NCBI GenBank assembly: GCA_001913845.2
Contig: MKGP02000083.1
Location: forward strand, 52,888 to 116,887
Length of the DNA: 64,000 nucleotides
From: Limnothrix sp. CACIAM 69d
GTDB taxonomy: Bacteria; Cyanobacteriota; Cyanobacteriia; CACIAM-69d
Direction: 5' to 3'
How positions within the stretch are numbered: position 1 is the stretch's first letter; each line of letters opens with the position of its first letter. This document shows, piece after piece, positions 9,809 through 18,681 of this stretch. The notes beneath the pieces were generated by a model, which worked only from the letters and a program-made list of their open reading frames with translations, had not been told where the DNA came from and did not search any database. Made by a program: the position numbers and the translations under genes.

Positions 9809-11743
9809 GTGAGATTCCTGTTAGTTGAAGATGACCCAGCCATTTCCCACACGCTCGGCGCAGCCCTGGCGGAGCAGTTCTATGTAGTGGATGTGGCTGA
9901 GGATGGGCAAGAGGGGCTGGACTATACCCGATCGTTTACCTATGACCTGATCATTCTGGATGTGACCCTGCCCCGACTGGATGGCCTGAGTCTGTGTCGC
10001 CATCTGCGGCGAGAGAAGTATACGGGCCCCATCTTGCTGTTGACCGCCAAGGGCGAAACCGAAGACAAGGTAAAGGGCCTGGATGCCGGAGCCGATGATT
10101 ATGTGGTCAAGCCTTGCACCGTCCAAGAACTGATGGCGCGGGTGCGGGCCCTGTTGCGCCGCCAGCGATCGACTGATGCACCCGTGTTGGAATGGGGCCC
10201 CCTGCGTTTGGATCCAAGCGCCGGTCAAGTGACCTATAGCAATCGCCCCATCAACCTCAGCCCCAAGGAATACAGCCTCCTGGAATTGTTTTTGCGCCAT
10301 CCCCGGCGGCTGTTTTCCCGCAACGCCATCCTCGAACACCTGTGGTCTGTGGGCGATTTTCCCGGTGAAGAAACCGTCAAAGCCCACATCAAAGGTGTGC
10401 GGCGCAAGTTGGCCCTGGTGGGAGCGCGGGATCTGATTGAAACGGTTTATGGCATGGGCTACCGGCTGCGGCCCGGGAGTGCTCAGGTGCCGGAACCCCA
10501 GGATGGGGACGTGTCCTTGCGGTTGCGCTCGGCGCTCGATCGGGCCTGGGAACGCTTTGAAGGGATGATTTATGAGCGGCTGGAATCCCTGGAGCGAGTA
10601 ACAGCGGGCATTGGGGCCGATCGCCTCTGCGAAGCCGATCGCCTGCGGGCCCTGGAAGATGCCCATAAACTGATCGGCTCCTTGGGGCCGTTTGGCTTGG
10701 TGCGCGGTTCCCAACTGGCCCGCGCCATTGAAGAACAGCTACAACAACTGCAACCCTACGCCCAGGATCCCCACAGCCCTCTTGACCCCAACGGCTTCGG
10801 TTTCGCCGCCAATTCGACCGCCACGAGTTCAACGGCCACCAATCGCCACAGCATCCTGCAACTGGCCCACCAAACCCTGATTTCCCTGGTGGGTGACCTG
10901 CGCCGCGAAATCCAAAGCCGCCAGCAAATCGAACACAATCGCTTACGGCTGGTTTATTTGGGCAACAACAGCCGCTGGTCTCAGGCCCTGGCCGCCGCCA
11001 TTGCCCAAGAGGGGGCCCTGATTGACCTGGCGCTGCCCAGTTCTCCCACCACTTGGCTCACGCAACCTGCCACCGCCTTGCCCAGTGTGGTAATTATGGA
11101 TTGGAGCGATCCGGAGCGGGCCGATTTTCTGGCGGTGTTACCCAGCTTGCGCCAGCGCCAACCATCCCTGATTGCGATCGCCCTGATGGAGCAGTCCGAC
11201 CCCAACGATCTGCTGCAATTTGCGAATGAAGGCTGGGACACCGATTGGGCAGTCGATCGCCCGATCACGCCCCTAATCCAAGCCCTTAGTCAGTACCAAA
11301 CTGAACAACGCATTGGGGGCAATCTGCGAATTCTGGCCATTGGCCTGTCTAGCAACGCCAACAACCTGGTAAGACGCTGCTGCCAGCAACAACAATGGAC
11401 ACTGGCTGCCGTTTCCCAACCCCAACGAGTCAGCGCCAGCATGGCCGCCAGCCGGCCGGATCTCATTTTGCTGGCGGCCGATAGCAGTCCCTGGGGAGGC
11501 GCTTTATGGACGAGGGCCCTCCGCAGCGAGGGGTTTGGCGGGCGGCGCATCCCGGTGATTATTTTTGCCTCCGAAGCCTCGCCCCAAACCCTCGATCAAC
11601 TCTACCAGGCCGGAGCAACTGCCTGTATCCTAGAGCTTCCGAGTGCTGAGGAATTGGCGGATAGTTTGCGACATCAGCTCACCCGAGCCAGTCGATCGGA
11701 ATTGTTCAATGGCCGAGCCACCAAGCCAATCAGTAAATATTAG
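9809..11743 (+). CDS. Multidomain response regulator: REC, winged helix, Hpt and two receiver-like domains
   Basis: Begins as an OmpR-type regulator: a receiver with FLLVEDDP, acceptor Asp in LIILDVTLP and LLLTAKGE, then a winged-helix DNA-binding domain (LRLDPSAGQVTY, LSPKEYSLLELF, VKAHIKGVRRKL, IETVYGMGYRLRP). After the effector comes a histidine phosphotransfer-like helix (AHKLIGSLGPFG) and two further receiver-like folds starting near LRLVYLGNN and LRILAIGLSS, with weak or missing acidic pockets. I choose GTG 9809 because it places MRFLLVEDD at the N-terminus; a longer frame opens at TTG 9785. The extra C-terminal modules are unusual for an OmpR regulator. Targets unknown. Confidence 0.88.
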   Translation: MRFLLVEDDPAISHTLGAALAEQFYVVDVAEDGQEGLDYTRSFTYDLIILDVTLPRLDGLSLCRHLRREKYTGPILLLTAKGETEDKVKGLDAGADDYVVKPCTVQELMARVRALLRRQRSTDAPVLEWGPLRLDPSAGQVTYSNRPINLSPKEYSLLELFLRHPRRLFSRNAILEHLWSVGDFPGEETVKAHIKGVRRKLALVGARDLIETVYGMGYRLRPGSAQVPEPQDGDVSLRLRSALDRAWERFEGMIYERLESLERVTAGIGADRLCEADRLRALEDAHKLIGSLGPFGLVRGSQLARAIEEQLQQLQPYAQDPHSPLDPNGFGFAANSTATSSTATNRHSILQLAHQTLISLVGDLRREIQSRQQIEHNRLRLVYLGNNSRWSQALAAAIAQEGALIDLALPSSPTTWLTQPATALPSVVIMDWSDPERADFLAVLPSLRQRQPSLIAIALMEQSDPNDLLQFANEGWDTDWAVDRPITPLIQALSQYQTEQRIGGNLRILAIGLSSNANNLVRRCCQQQQWTLAAVSQPQRVSASMAASRPDLILLAADSSPWGGALWTRALRSEGFGGRRIPVIIFASEASPQTLDQLYQAGATACILELPSAEELADSLRHQLTRASRSELFNGRATKPISKY

Positions 11744-12063
11744 TGAAATCAATGAGTTCAACTTAGTTAAACTCGGTTGAACTAAATTCATCTGAATTCA
11801 ACTAATTTATTCAACTGATTCATTGAATTGATTAGTTGAACTGATTGTCCGACCTGGTGGGTTGATTTGGCTAGGGAATTTGGAAGATTGACCCGGTGGC
11901 ATTGCTGGGACTCCCCCAGTCAGTGGAACGACTTGATTGAAACTGCTGGATTGAATCCGATGGCGCTTGATTGAATTCCTGGACTGGCCATGGCTCCCGG
12001 GTGCATACGAAAAAGTCCCACAATTCATATTTTCCTCAATTCATATTTTCCTCTCCATCTCCT
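11744..12063. repeat. Intergenic stretch of short degenerate repeats of the AGTTGAACT / GATTCAATT type
   Basis: From about 11750 to 11850 the sequence is a mosaic of short direct and inverted words such as AGTTGAACT, AATTCAACT and TTCAACTGA. It resembles the short tandemly repeated sequences that cyanobacteria carry between genes. A similar mosaic recurs at 12500-12635 on the other side of the CheY-like gene. No gene is seen. Confidence 0.45.
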
Positions 12064-12441
12064 ATGACTAAACAAGTGCTTGTTATTGATGATGAACCAG
12101 ACATGCGAGAAATTGCGCGCATTGGTCTGGAGGTTTGTAATGGCTGGCAGGTGTTGTTGGCGGCTTCCGGTGCTGAAGGAATTGCCATGGCTGCGTCCCA
12201 ACAACCCGACGCAATTTTGTTGGATGTGATGATGCCACAAATGGATGGCACGGCGACCTTGGAAGCATTACAAAAAAATCCCTCCACCAGTCATATTCCT
12301 GTCATTTTGTTGACCGCCAAGGTGCAAGCGGCCGATCGTCAACGCTATGCCCATTTGAAGGCGGCCGCAGTGGTTACCAAGCCATTTGATCCCTTGGTGT
12401 TGGGAGATTCCATTTGTCAGATTTTGGGCTGGTCTTCCTAA
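12064..12441 (+). CDS. Single-domain CheY-like response regulator
   Basis: A 125-residue stand-alone receiver: VLVIDDEPDMREI at the start, acceptor Asp in AILLDVMMPQMDG, the conserved Thr/Lys region VILLTAK and VTKPFDP. It has no output domain, so it probably signals by binding a partner or passing phosphate on. ATG 12064 puts the beta-1 strand directly after the start, as usual; the frame stays open upstream to 11971, but that part looks like repeat DNA. It is flanked on both sides by short degenerate repeats, with no kinase adjacent. Confidence 0.92.
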   Translation: MTKQVLVIDDEPDMREIARIGLEVCNGWQVLLAASGAEGIAMAASQQPDAILLDVMMPQMDGTATLEALQKNPSTSHIPVILLTAKVQAADRQRYAHLKAAAVVTKPFDPLVLGDSICQILGWSS

Positions 12442-12616
12442 TCATTCCTAATCATTAGGTTGAAATGATGAGGCTGAGGTGATGAAGTTGAGCGGTTTGA
12501 AACTGGGGCGATCGCGTCAAATCTAGTTCAATTCAGTTAAACCTAGCCCAATTCAGTCAAATTCGGTTCGATCGAATTCCGCTGCACCGGAACTGGTTCA
12601 ATCGAGTCAAATTGAG

Positions 12617-13486
12617 TCAGATCGAGTCAAGCGGCTCAATTTCTAATTCAAAGGTCATGTGGGCCGAGGCCGATCGCCCGCGAAACGTGCCCGGCATGGG
12701 GGCCGTGTTTTGGGGGAACGCGCTGGCAGCCAGGGGAATATGTCGATCGGCCGTGACCAGCCCTTGGGTGGGGTCATAGCCTCGCCATCCGGCCCCCGGC
12801 AAAAAGACTTCAACCCAGGCGTGCAGGTACTTTTCGGGCAATTTGGGGTCACCTGCCTCATAGCCACTGACAAACCGCGCCGCCAAGCCCATCACCCGGC
12901 AAACTTCCATAAACAAAACCGACAAATCACGACAGGAGCCGGTTTTGCGCCGCCAAGTCATGCCTGGCGGCATCGGGTCGCCAGTTTCTCGCGGCTGATA
13001 GAAGCAGTGGTTATAGACCGTTTGGTTCAAGTCGCCCAAAAAGTCCAGGGTGTTGCCATGGTTTTTGTAAAGCAACCCTTGGGCCAACTCCCAAATGGCG
13101 GGATCGAGCCGCTCGCTCCCCAATCGTTGATCGCTCAGATAAGGCCGCACCTGGGCCAGCGTTGAAGCGGGATAGTCGAAGGGGAGCGACAGGGCCCAAG
13201 GTTCCAGCAGAAAGTGAAACGGGTTCGATCGCAAGGTTTCCACAATGCTGGTGGCCTCCACCTGCAAGGACTCCACCAGATCTCGGTTAAACCAACTTTG
13301 AATGACTGTGTTGCCTTCTAGGTCAAAAATATCGGCTAAACCCAGGGGTTGCGGCGACACCTGAAGCTGAAAATCGTGCAAGACCTGGGATCCATCGCAG
13401 CGGGGCCGCAATCGCAGGGTATGGGGGCCAAGTTCGACGGGTTGGCTATAGGTGTAATGGATTGCGTGATGGATGCGATAGCGCAT
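12617..13486 (-). CDS. Transglutaminase-like cysteine protease family protein
   Basis: A 289-residue protein of the bacterial transglutaminase-like family with the N-terminal beta region MRYRIHHAIHYTYSQPV typical of this group. The papain-like core has the catalytic Cys in KTGSCRDLSVLFMEVCR, His in LHAWVEVFLPGAGW and Asp in GYDPTQGLV. No signal peptide, so probably cytoplasmic. Members are presumed peptidases or amidases; no substrate can be named. The C-terminal 20 bases of its reading frame run into repeat-like GAGTCAA sequence. Confidence 0.9.
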   Translation of the reverse strand: MRYRIHHAIHYTYSQPVELGPHTLRLRPRCDGSQVLHDFQLQVSPQPLGLADIFDLEGNTVIQSWFNRDLVESLQVEATSIVETLRSNPFHFLLEPWALSLPFDYPASTLAQVRPYLSDQRLGSERLDPAIWELAQGLLYKNHGNTLDFLGDLNQTVYNHCFYQPRETGDPMPPGMTWRRKTGSCRDLSVLFMEVCRVMGLAARFVSGYEAGDPKLPEKYLHAWVEVFLPGAGWRGYDPTQGLVTADRHIPLAASAFPQNTAPMPGTFRGRSASAHMTFELEIEPLDSI

Positions 13487-13575
13487 GGCCCGGCCTAACG
13501 AACAATGGGGATTCCATGGCCATTTTAAGGAAGTCGCCGTTGATTAACCCTTGGAAGTGGTTTTTACAAGGTGGC

Positions 13576-14235
13576 TTACGATCGCCCCCGACGTTTGGCC
13601 GGACGACTTCGGGGCGATCGAACCGCCTGTTCGCCCCTAGCCGTTGAGGCCGGCTGGGAGGATTGGGCGATCGCCCGCAGACTGGCTAGTTCCGTTGCGC
13701 TCAGGAAGCGCCACTGGCCCGGCTCCAAACCCGCCAAGGTGAGCGACCCGATCGCCACCCGCACCAGGCGCAGGGTGGGATGGCCCACGGCCGCCGTCAT
13801 CCGTCGCACCTGGCGATTGCGGCCTTCGGTGAGGGTTAACTCCAACCAAGCGGTGGGCACGGATTTCCGAAACCGAATCGGCGGATTGCGAGGCGGCAGG
13901 GTTGGCTCCTCGGGCAACAGACGCACCTGAGCGGGGCGGGTTCGGTAGTCTTGAATGGTCACGCCCCGTTGCAGTTGGGCGATCGCCTGATCCGGGGGAA
14001 TCTGTTCCACCTGGGCCCAGTAGGTGCGGGGATGGCCCCAGCGGGGATCGCTTAACCGGTGTTGCAGCGGCCCATCGTCCGACAGCAGCATTAACCCTTC
14101 GCTGTCCCAATCCAGCCGCCCGATCGGGTAGATCTCAGGCACATCAATAAAGTCCTTCAGGGTGGCCTTGCCCTCGGAGGGGCTGAATTGGCTCATCACC
14201 TGAAAGGGCTTATAAAACAGGACGTAGCGGGCCAT
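13576..14235 (-). CDS. 23S/16S rRNA pseudouridine synthase, RsuA/RluE family
   Basis: Isomerises a uridine in rRNA to pseudouridine. The start [17 protein letters not shown], the catalytic Asp in [18 protein letters not shown] and [21 protein letters not shown] are characteristic of the RsuA/RluB/RluE/RluF group; the short form without an S4 domain fits RluE best. ATG 14235 is chosen because homology begins there; the open frame continues to 14391 over the end of the flavodiiron gene. The C-terminus is Arg-rich. It lies 52 bp downstream of the flavodiiron gene on the same strand. Confidence 0.9.
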   Translation of the reverse strand: MARYVLFYKPFQVMSQFSPSEGKATLKDFIDVPEIYPIGRLDWDSEGLMLLSDDGPLQHRLSDPRWGHPRTYWAQVEQIPPDQAIAQLQRGVTIQDYRTRPAQVRLLPEEPTLPPRNPPIRFRKSVPTAWLELTLTEGRNRQVRRMTAAVGHPTLRLVRVAIGSLTLAGLEPGQWRFLSATELASLRAIAQSSQPASTARGEQAVRSPRSRPAKRRGRS

Positions 14236-14287
14236 GGTCGGGCGGGAAATAGGGGCAAGGGGCAGTGCTGTGTTGCAGTGCTGTGTT

Positions 14288-16024
14288 TTAGTATTGGCTG
14301 CCCGATCGCCGGTGATGAACCGCTGTGACCCCTGTGGTGTCGAGCACTTTGCCGCTGTTGGCAGTGGCATACACCACCCAGTGATCGCCACATTCCATGC
14401 GACTGCGCACGGTGCATTCTAGAAAAGCCAGGGCATCGGTCAACACGGGGCAGCCGTTGCTGGCGGTTTCCATTTGTAAGCCCTCGAATCGATCGGCTCC
14501 CGGCGCGAAGTTTTTCATGAAATGCCGCCGCAGTTGTTTGCCTTCCGCCAACACGTTCAGGACAAACTGCGAACCCTCATGCATCAGGGACTCGATCGCC
14601 CGTTCCTTGGCCACGGCGATCGTCACCCCCGGTGGCTTGAAGGTGGCTTGGGAAACCCAAGAGGCGAGCATTGCCGTGTTTACGTCATCTTGGCTGGCGG
14701 TGACCACGCACAGGGAACCCACCACGCGCCCCACGGCCTGGGCCGTGCGATCGGCCGTCCCGGCGGCCGGTTTGGGAGCGCGACGTTTGTTGGCCCGTTG
14801 CAGGGCCTGGGCAAAGTCCGTGCCTGCCTCTTCGCACTGTTGCAAGACCGCTTGGGTGGGGGCAAATTTGACCCGGATCGTGGGCATGGCAAATTGGTAG
14901 CCCCCGTCCTGGAGCTTGCTTTCCAGCAGGTCGATCGCCTCGCCGCTCCAACCAAAGGAACCAAACACCCCGGCGGGTTTGCTCTTGTCAGCGCTGTTTA
15001 GAACAATGCCCAGGGCCGTTTGAATTTGGGTGGGAGCATGGCCACCCAAGGTGGGGGAGCCGATGATGAAACCGGCGCATTTCTCGATCGCCCCTTTAAT
15101 TTCCTCTGGATCCAAATATTCGCAGTTGATGGATTCCACCGCCACGCCAGCCTTGGTGATACCTCGGGCAATGCTTTGGGCCACGGCGGCCGTGTTGCCA
15201 TAGGCCGAGGCGAAAATCAGGGCCACGGAAAGTTCCTTTTCTGTCTGCTGTTGCGTCCAGTGGCGATAGGCGTGGCGCAGTTCCGCAAAGCCATAGCGCA
15301 CGATCGGCCCGTGGCCCGGCGCGTAGGTGGCGGCGGGCAGGTCGTCTAGCTTGTCCAGGGCGGTGCTGACCTGTTTGGACTGGGAAGCGTGCAGGCAGTC
15401 GTAATAAAACCGTCGATCATCTTCATAGATCTGCCAGCCCTCATCAAAAATCTGATCGCCACAAACATGGGCCCCGTAAAGCTTGTCAGTGAAGGCAATC
15501 TGGCTGGCGGGGTCGTAGGTAACCATGCCATCGGGCCAACGGGGAGTCGGAATCGGGATGAATTTCAGCAGGTGACCTTGGCCCAGGTCAAGGGTTTCTT
15601 CGCCACGCACCACCTCGATTGCCAAGTCCCGGTCGGGAAAGAGCGATCGCAGGGTGATGGCCGCCGGATTGGAGCAAATGAAGCGTGGGGGCTGGCTGGC
15701 TTCCAGGAGTTTTTCAATGGTGGCAGCCCGGTTGGCGTTCAGGTGGCCCAAAATTACGTAGTTGATCGCCCGATCGCCCAACCGCTGCGCCAATTTGTTC
15801 AAAAACACATCGGTGAACGTTTGCCCCGGCGGGTCAATCAGGGCCACCTGATCGCCTTGAATCAGATAGGCATTGGCGGTCGTGCCTTTTTTAAGGGAAT
15901 ATTCAATTTCAAATTTCAGGCGTTCCCAGGTGCGCGATCGCAACACGGTGGTGCCAGGGCCGATCGGCATCACTTGCACGTCGCGGGGTTTGGCCGTTGG
16001 GGGGGTTGCTGTGGCGATCGTCAT
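14288..16024 (-). CDS. Flavodiiron protein (A-type, with flavin reductase domain), non-canonical diiron site
   Basis: Cyanobacterial flavodiiron proteins reduce O2 to water using photosynthetic electrons, usually as heterodimers. Domain order is metallo-beta-lactamase-like (to about residue 260), flavodoxin-like ([17 protein letters not shown]) and flavin reductase ([13 protein letters not shown]). Counted from the longer frame, the usual HxExDH iron ligands read H101-x-N103-x-N105-R106, the later His is Arg169 and the Asp is Lys188, so the iron site is largely absent, as in the Flv1/Flv2 partners. GGAG eight bases upstream supports ATG 16024; the frame opens at 16045. A canonical Flv3/Flv4 partner is not in the window. 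Confidence 0.92.
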   Translation of the reverse strand: MTIATATPPTAKPRDVQVMPIGPGTTVLRSRTWERLKFEIEYSLKKGTTANAYLIQGDQVALIDPPGQTFTDVFLNKLAQRLGDRAINYVILGHLNANRAATIEKLLEASQPPRFICSNPAAITLRSLFPDRDLAIEVVRGEETLDLGQGHLLKFIPIPTPRWPDGMVTYDPASQIAFTDKLYGAHVCGDQIFDEGWQIYEDDRRFYYDCLHASQSKQVSTALDKLDDLPAATYAPGHGPIVRYGFAELRHAYRHWTQQQTEKELSVALIFASAYGNTAAVAQSIARGITKAGVAVESINCEYLDPEEIKGAIEKCAGFIIGSPTLGGHAPTQIQTALGIVLNSADKSKPAGVFGSFGWSGEAIDLLESKLQDGGYQFAMPTIRVKFAPTQAVLQQCEEAGTDFAQALQRANKRRAPKPAAGTADRTAQAVGRVVGSLCVVTASQDDVNTAMLASWVSQATFKPPGVTIAVAKERAIESLMHEGSQFVLNVLAEGKQLRRHFMKNFAPGADRFEGLQMETASNGCPVLTDALAFLECTVRSRMECGDHWVVYATANSGKVLDTTGVTAVHHRRSGSQY

Positions 16025-16276
16025 TGCTGTGGCTCCGTGGTTCAAGCCTGATCCCTATTGTTGCCATCCTAGCGGGATCGTGGGCGCAATCAACGGGCGA
16101 TCGCTTTGCAAAATGTAATCGGCTGGTTAATCAAATCTGAGTCTTGGGTCACCATTGCAGCGAAAACTCAAATTCAAATTATATTTCTTGAACAACGATT
16201 GATCAATGACTTGATAACAGTCTACTGCTATGTTTCTGAAAACTAAAATCAAGTGAGTATCGGCATTCTTTGCGCT

Positions 16277-16600
16277 ATGATTCAATCTTTAATTCTCTTC
16301 GTGATCTCTGGGCTATTTGAAATTGGTGGTGGATATTTAGTATGGCTGACCCTTCGGGAAGGAAAAACAGCTTGGTTTGCGGTAATTGGGGTCATCCTGC
16401 TTGGCTTCTATGGTGCTGTGCCGACGTTGCAGCCAACCAATTTTGGACGCGCTTATGCTGCCTATGGTGGGGTTTTTGTTGTTCTATCAATTTTCTGGGG
16501 TTGGTTTGTTGATCGAGTAGTACCCGATAAATTTGACTATTTTGGAGGATGGATGATTATTTTGGGTGTCTTAGTCATGATGTATGCGCCTAGAAGCTAA
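16277..16600 (+). CDS. YnfA/UPF0060 family small membrane protein
   Basis: A 107-residue integral membrane protein with four predicted helices and the family signatures [38 protein letters not shown] and the C-terminal [13 protein letters not shown]. The family belongs to the drug/metabolite transporter relatives; its substrate is not established. ATG 16277 gives the usual family length; the frame opens at GTG 16253. It stands alone between two minus-strand genes, in a locally AT-rich segment. Confidence 0.93.
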   Translation: MIQSLILFVISGLFEIGGGYLVWLTLREGKTAWFAVIGVILLGFYGAVPTLQPTNFGRAYAAYGGVFVVLSIFWGWFVDRVVPDKFDYFGGWMIILGVLVMMYAPRS

Positions 16601-16816
16601 TTTTTAAAATAAAAGTTGGTACTGATTTTCCTACAACAGAATTAGTGGAGAAATTGATGATCAATACCAACTCATGAAGGTGCAACAAACCAGCCTGGTT
16701 ACAGCTTGGATAGTATTTCAACTGACCTAACTTCCCTACCAAAACGTTTCGCTCGATCGGCAACGCGCTTGGCAAAAAGTGGAGCTAGGAGTCATGAATC
16801 CGTGGAGTGAAGTTGG

Positions 16817-18232
16817 CTAGCCCATGCCCAGCAGTTTTTTAATCGTGCCGACCTTTTGGGCATAGGGGGCGTAGCGCCAATCTAAATCGAGCCAAGTGGC
16901 CTTCTTCAAAACACTGCGATGGTGCGAGAAGGTGTCGAAGCTGGCCTTGCCGTGATAGCTACCGATGCCGCTGTCGCCCACTCCGCCAAAGGGCAGCGAT
17001 GGACAGCCCACATGCATCACCGTTTCATTGATGCAAGCGCCGCCGGAACTGGTGCGATCGAGCAAGTAGCGTTGGGTTTGGGTATTTTCCGAGAACACAT
17101 AGAGCGCCAGGGGTTTGGGGCGACTGTTCACTTGGGTGATCGCCTGATCCAGTTGGTCATAGGGCAACACTGGCAAAATGGGCCCAAAGATTTCATCGGC
17201 CATCACGGGGCTGCCCCAATCCACATCGGTGAGAATCGTGGGGGCAATGTAGCGATCGGCCCGGTTGTGTTGGCCGCCCAAGAACGGTTTCCCAGACTCC
17301 AGCAACGCAGCCAGGCGATCGAACTGGCGATCGTTAATAATTCGCCCGAAATCTCCACTCTGGGCCGGATCGGTTCCATAAAATGCCGTGACCGCCCCGC
17401 GCAATTGGGCCAGCAACTCCGGCATCACCGCCCGATCGACCAGTAGATAATCCGGTGCGATGCAGGTTTGGCCCGCATTCAGGAACTTGCCCCAAGCGAT
17501 CCGCTTCGCTGCGATCGCCAGATTGGCATCCGCCGTCACAAAGCAAGGACTCTTGCCCCCCAACTCCAGGGTGACCGGCGTGAGGTGCTTGGCCGCCGCT
17601 ACCATCACAATGCGCCCAATGGCCGTCCCCCCCGTGAAGAAGATATGGTCAAACTTGTTGGCCAACAGGGCTTGGCTGGTGGCAGCATCCCCTTCAAACA
17701 CCGCCACAAAAGCCGGGTCAAAGGTTTCCCGAATCAGGGTTGCCACCACTGCCGCCGTGGCCGGAGCCACTTCCGAGGGCTTAATGATCGCGCAATTGCC
17801 CGCCGCGATCGCCCCCACCAACGGTGAAATCGCCAACGAAAAGGGATAGTTCCAGGGGCCAATAATCAGCGCCACCCCCAGGGGTTGCGGTTCAATCCAA
17901 GCGGAACCGGGCCATTGATCGATCGACAACTTGGCCTTTTGGGGCTTGGCCCATTGGGCTAAATTTTTCAGGGCCCCGTCAATTTCTGTAATCGAAGCCA
18001 ACTCAAAATAGGCCTCATATTCCGGTCGGCCCAAATCCTGTTGTACTGCCGCCACGATCTCCGCCTGTTTGGCCTGAATCGCTTGGCGTAGCTTGGTTAA
18101 TTGGGTGCGCCGAAAATCCAAGTCACGGGTGCGGCCGGTGGCAAAAAACTGTCGTTGGCGATCGAGGGTTTCCCGAATTTGGGTCTCAAGATCCCAATGA
18201 GCCGAATTGGTCGGTTGCGTGGCGATCACCAT
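16817..18232 (-). CDS. Aldehyde dehydrogenase, class 3/fatty-aldehyde type
   Basis: NAD(P)-dependent oxidation of an aldehyde to the acid. The 471-residue length and missing N-terminal extension match the fatty-aldehyde (ALDH3-like) group, of which cyanobacterial members oxidise long-chain or apocarotenoid aldehydes. Seen are IGPWNYPFSL, KPSEVAPAT, FTGGTAIGRIV, the catalytic Glu in VTLELGGKSP, the nucleophile Cys in NAGQTCIAPDY and EIFGPILPV. No membrane anchor is seen. ATG 18232 fits the start. Monocistronic by context: the neighbour downstream is on the opposite strand, and a MITE lies upstream. Confidence 0.94.
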   Translation of the reverse strand: MVIATQPTNSAHWDLETQIRETLDRQRQFFATGRTRDLDFRRTQLTKLRQAIQAKQAEIVAAVQQDLGRPEYEAYFELASITEIDGALKNLAQWAKPQKAKLSIDQWPGSAWIEPQPLGVALIIGPWNYPFSLAISPLVGAIAAGNCAIIKPSEVAPATAAVVATLIRETFDPAFVAVFEGDAATSQALLANKFDHIFFTGGTAIGRIVMVAAAKHLTPVTLELGGKSPCFVTADANLAIAAKRIAWGKFLNAGQTCIAPDYLLVDRAVMPELLAQLRGAVTAFYGTDPAQSGDFGRIINDRQFDRLAALLESGKPFLGGQHNRADRYIAPTILTDVDWGSPVMADEIFGPILPVLPYDQLDQAITQVNSRPKPLALYVFSENTQTQRYLLDRTSSGGACINETVMHVGCPSLPFGGVGDSGIGSYHGKASFDTFSHHRSVLKKATWLDLDWRYAPYAQKVGTIKKLLGMG

Positions 18233-18429
18233 AGCTGTTGAGTAACCCTTGAATTAACCCTTAAATGACTCGAAAGGGAGTTGTCCCGCAAGTGTGCGCT
18301 AATCACTAATCTACTGGAAAATTCCGATTCCAGCTTCGGAACGGTAACCAGGATCTAGCATCCGTTCAGTCAAGCTCAATGGGCACTGGAAGGCCATTTT
18401 TTCAACCGATCTGCCTCAGGCAAGGGGCT

Positions 18430-18575
18430 TAGAGAGTGTTGTCATTTTTCGAGGTGATGCTGAAACGATTGATCTTCCATGCCCCAGTCGTTGTAACAAG
18501 ATGCTCAAGCCCCTTGTCCCCCGCGATCTGTCAACTGTGGAATCAGCGTTTCAGGCGATTTGATGACAGGCCCTA
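18430..18575 (-). mobile_element. MITE-like element, copy A (about 146 bp, TA at both ends)
   Basis: Inverted relative to copies B and C. One end reads TAGAGAGTGTTGTCAT and the other, reverse complemented, TAGGGCCTGTCATCAAAT, giving imperfect terminal inverted repeats that both begin with TA. The reverse complement can be followed almost end to end against 31593-31739: TCAAATCGCCTG, GATTCCAC.GTTGACAGA, GGACAAGGGGCTT, CTTGTTACA.CG and TGGGGCATGGAA. Its central palindrome is partly decayed (18498-18519). It has no coding capacity. TA termini suggest mobilisation by an IS630/Tc1-type transposase, which is inference. It fills most of the gap between the aldehyde dehydrogenase and the substrate-binding protein. 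Confidence 0.75.
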
Positions 18576-18681
18576 AGCACCTTGGCTCCAATCCCCAGGC
18601 AAGGGGATCAAGCACCTTGTCTTCGATCGCGCGACGATGGAATTAGGCGCTTGGACAGATGCTCAGCAGCATTAGCCAGCA

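Noticed and set aside
9821..10714. Long minus-strand frame of 297 codons
   Set aside because: Lies wholly antisense to the REC-winged-helix gene, whose motifs are certain; the frame arises from GC-rich codon structure.
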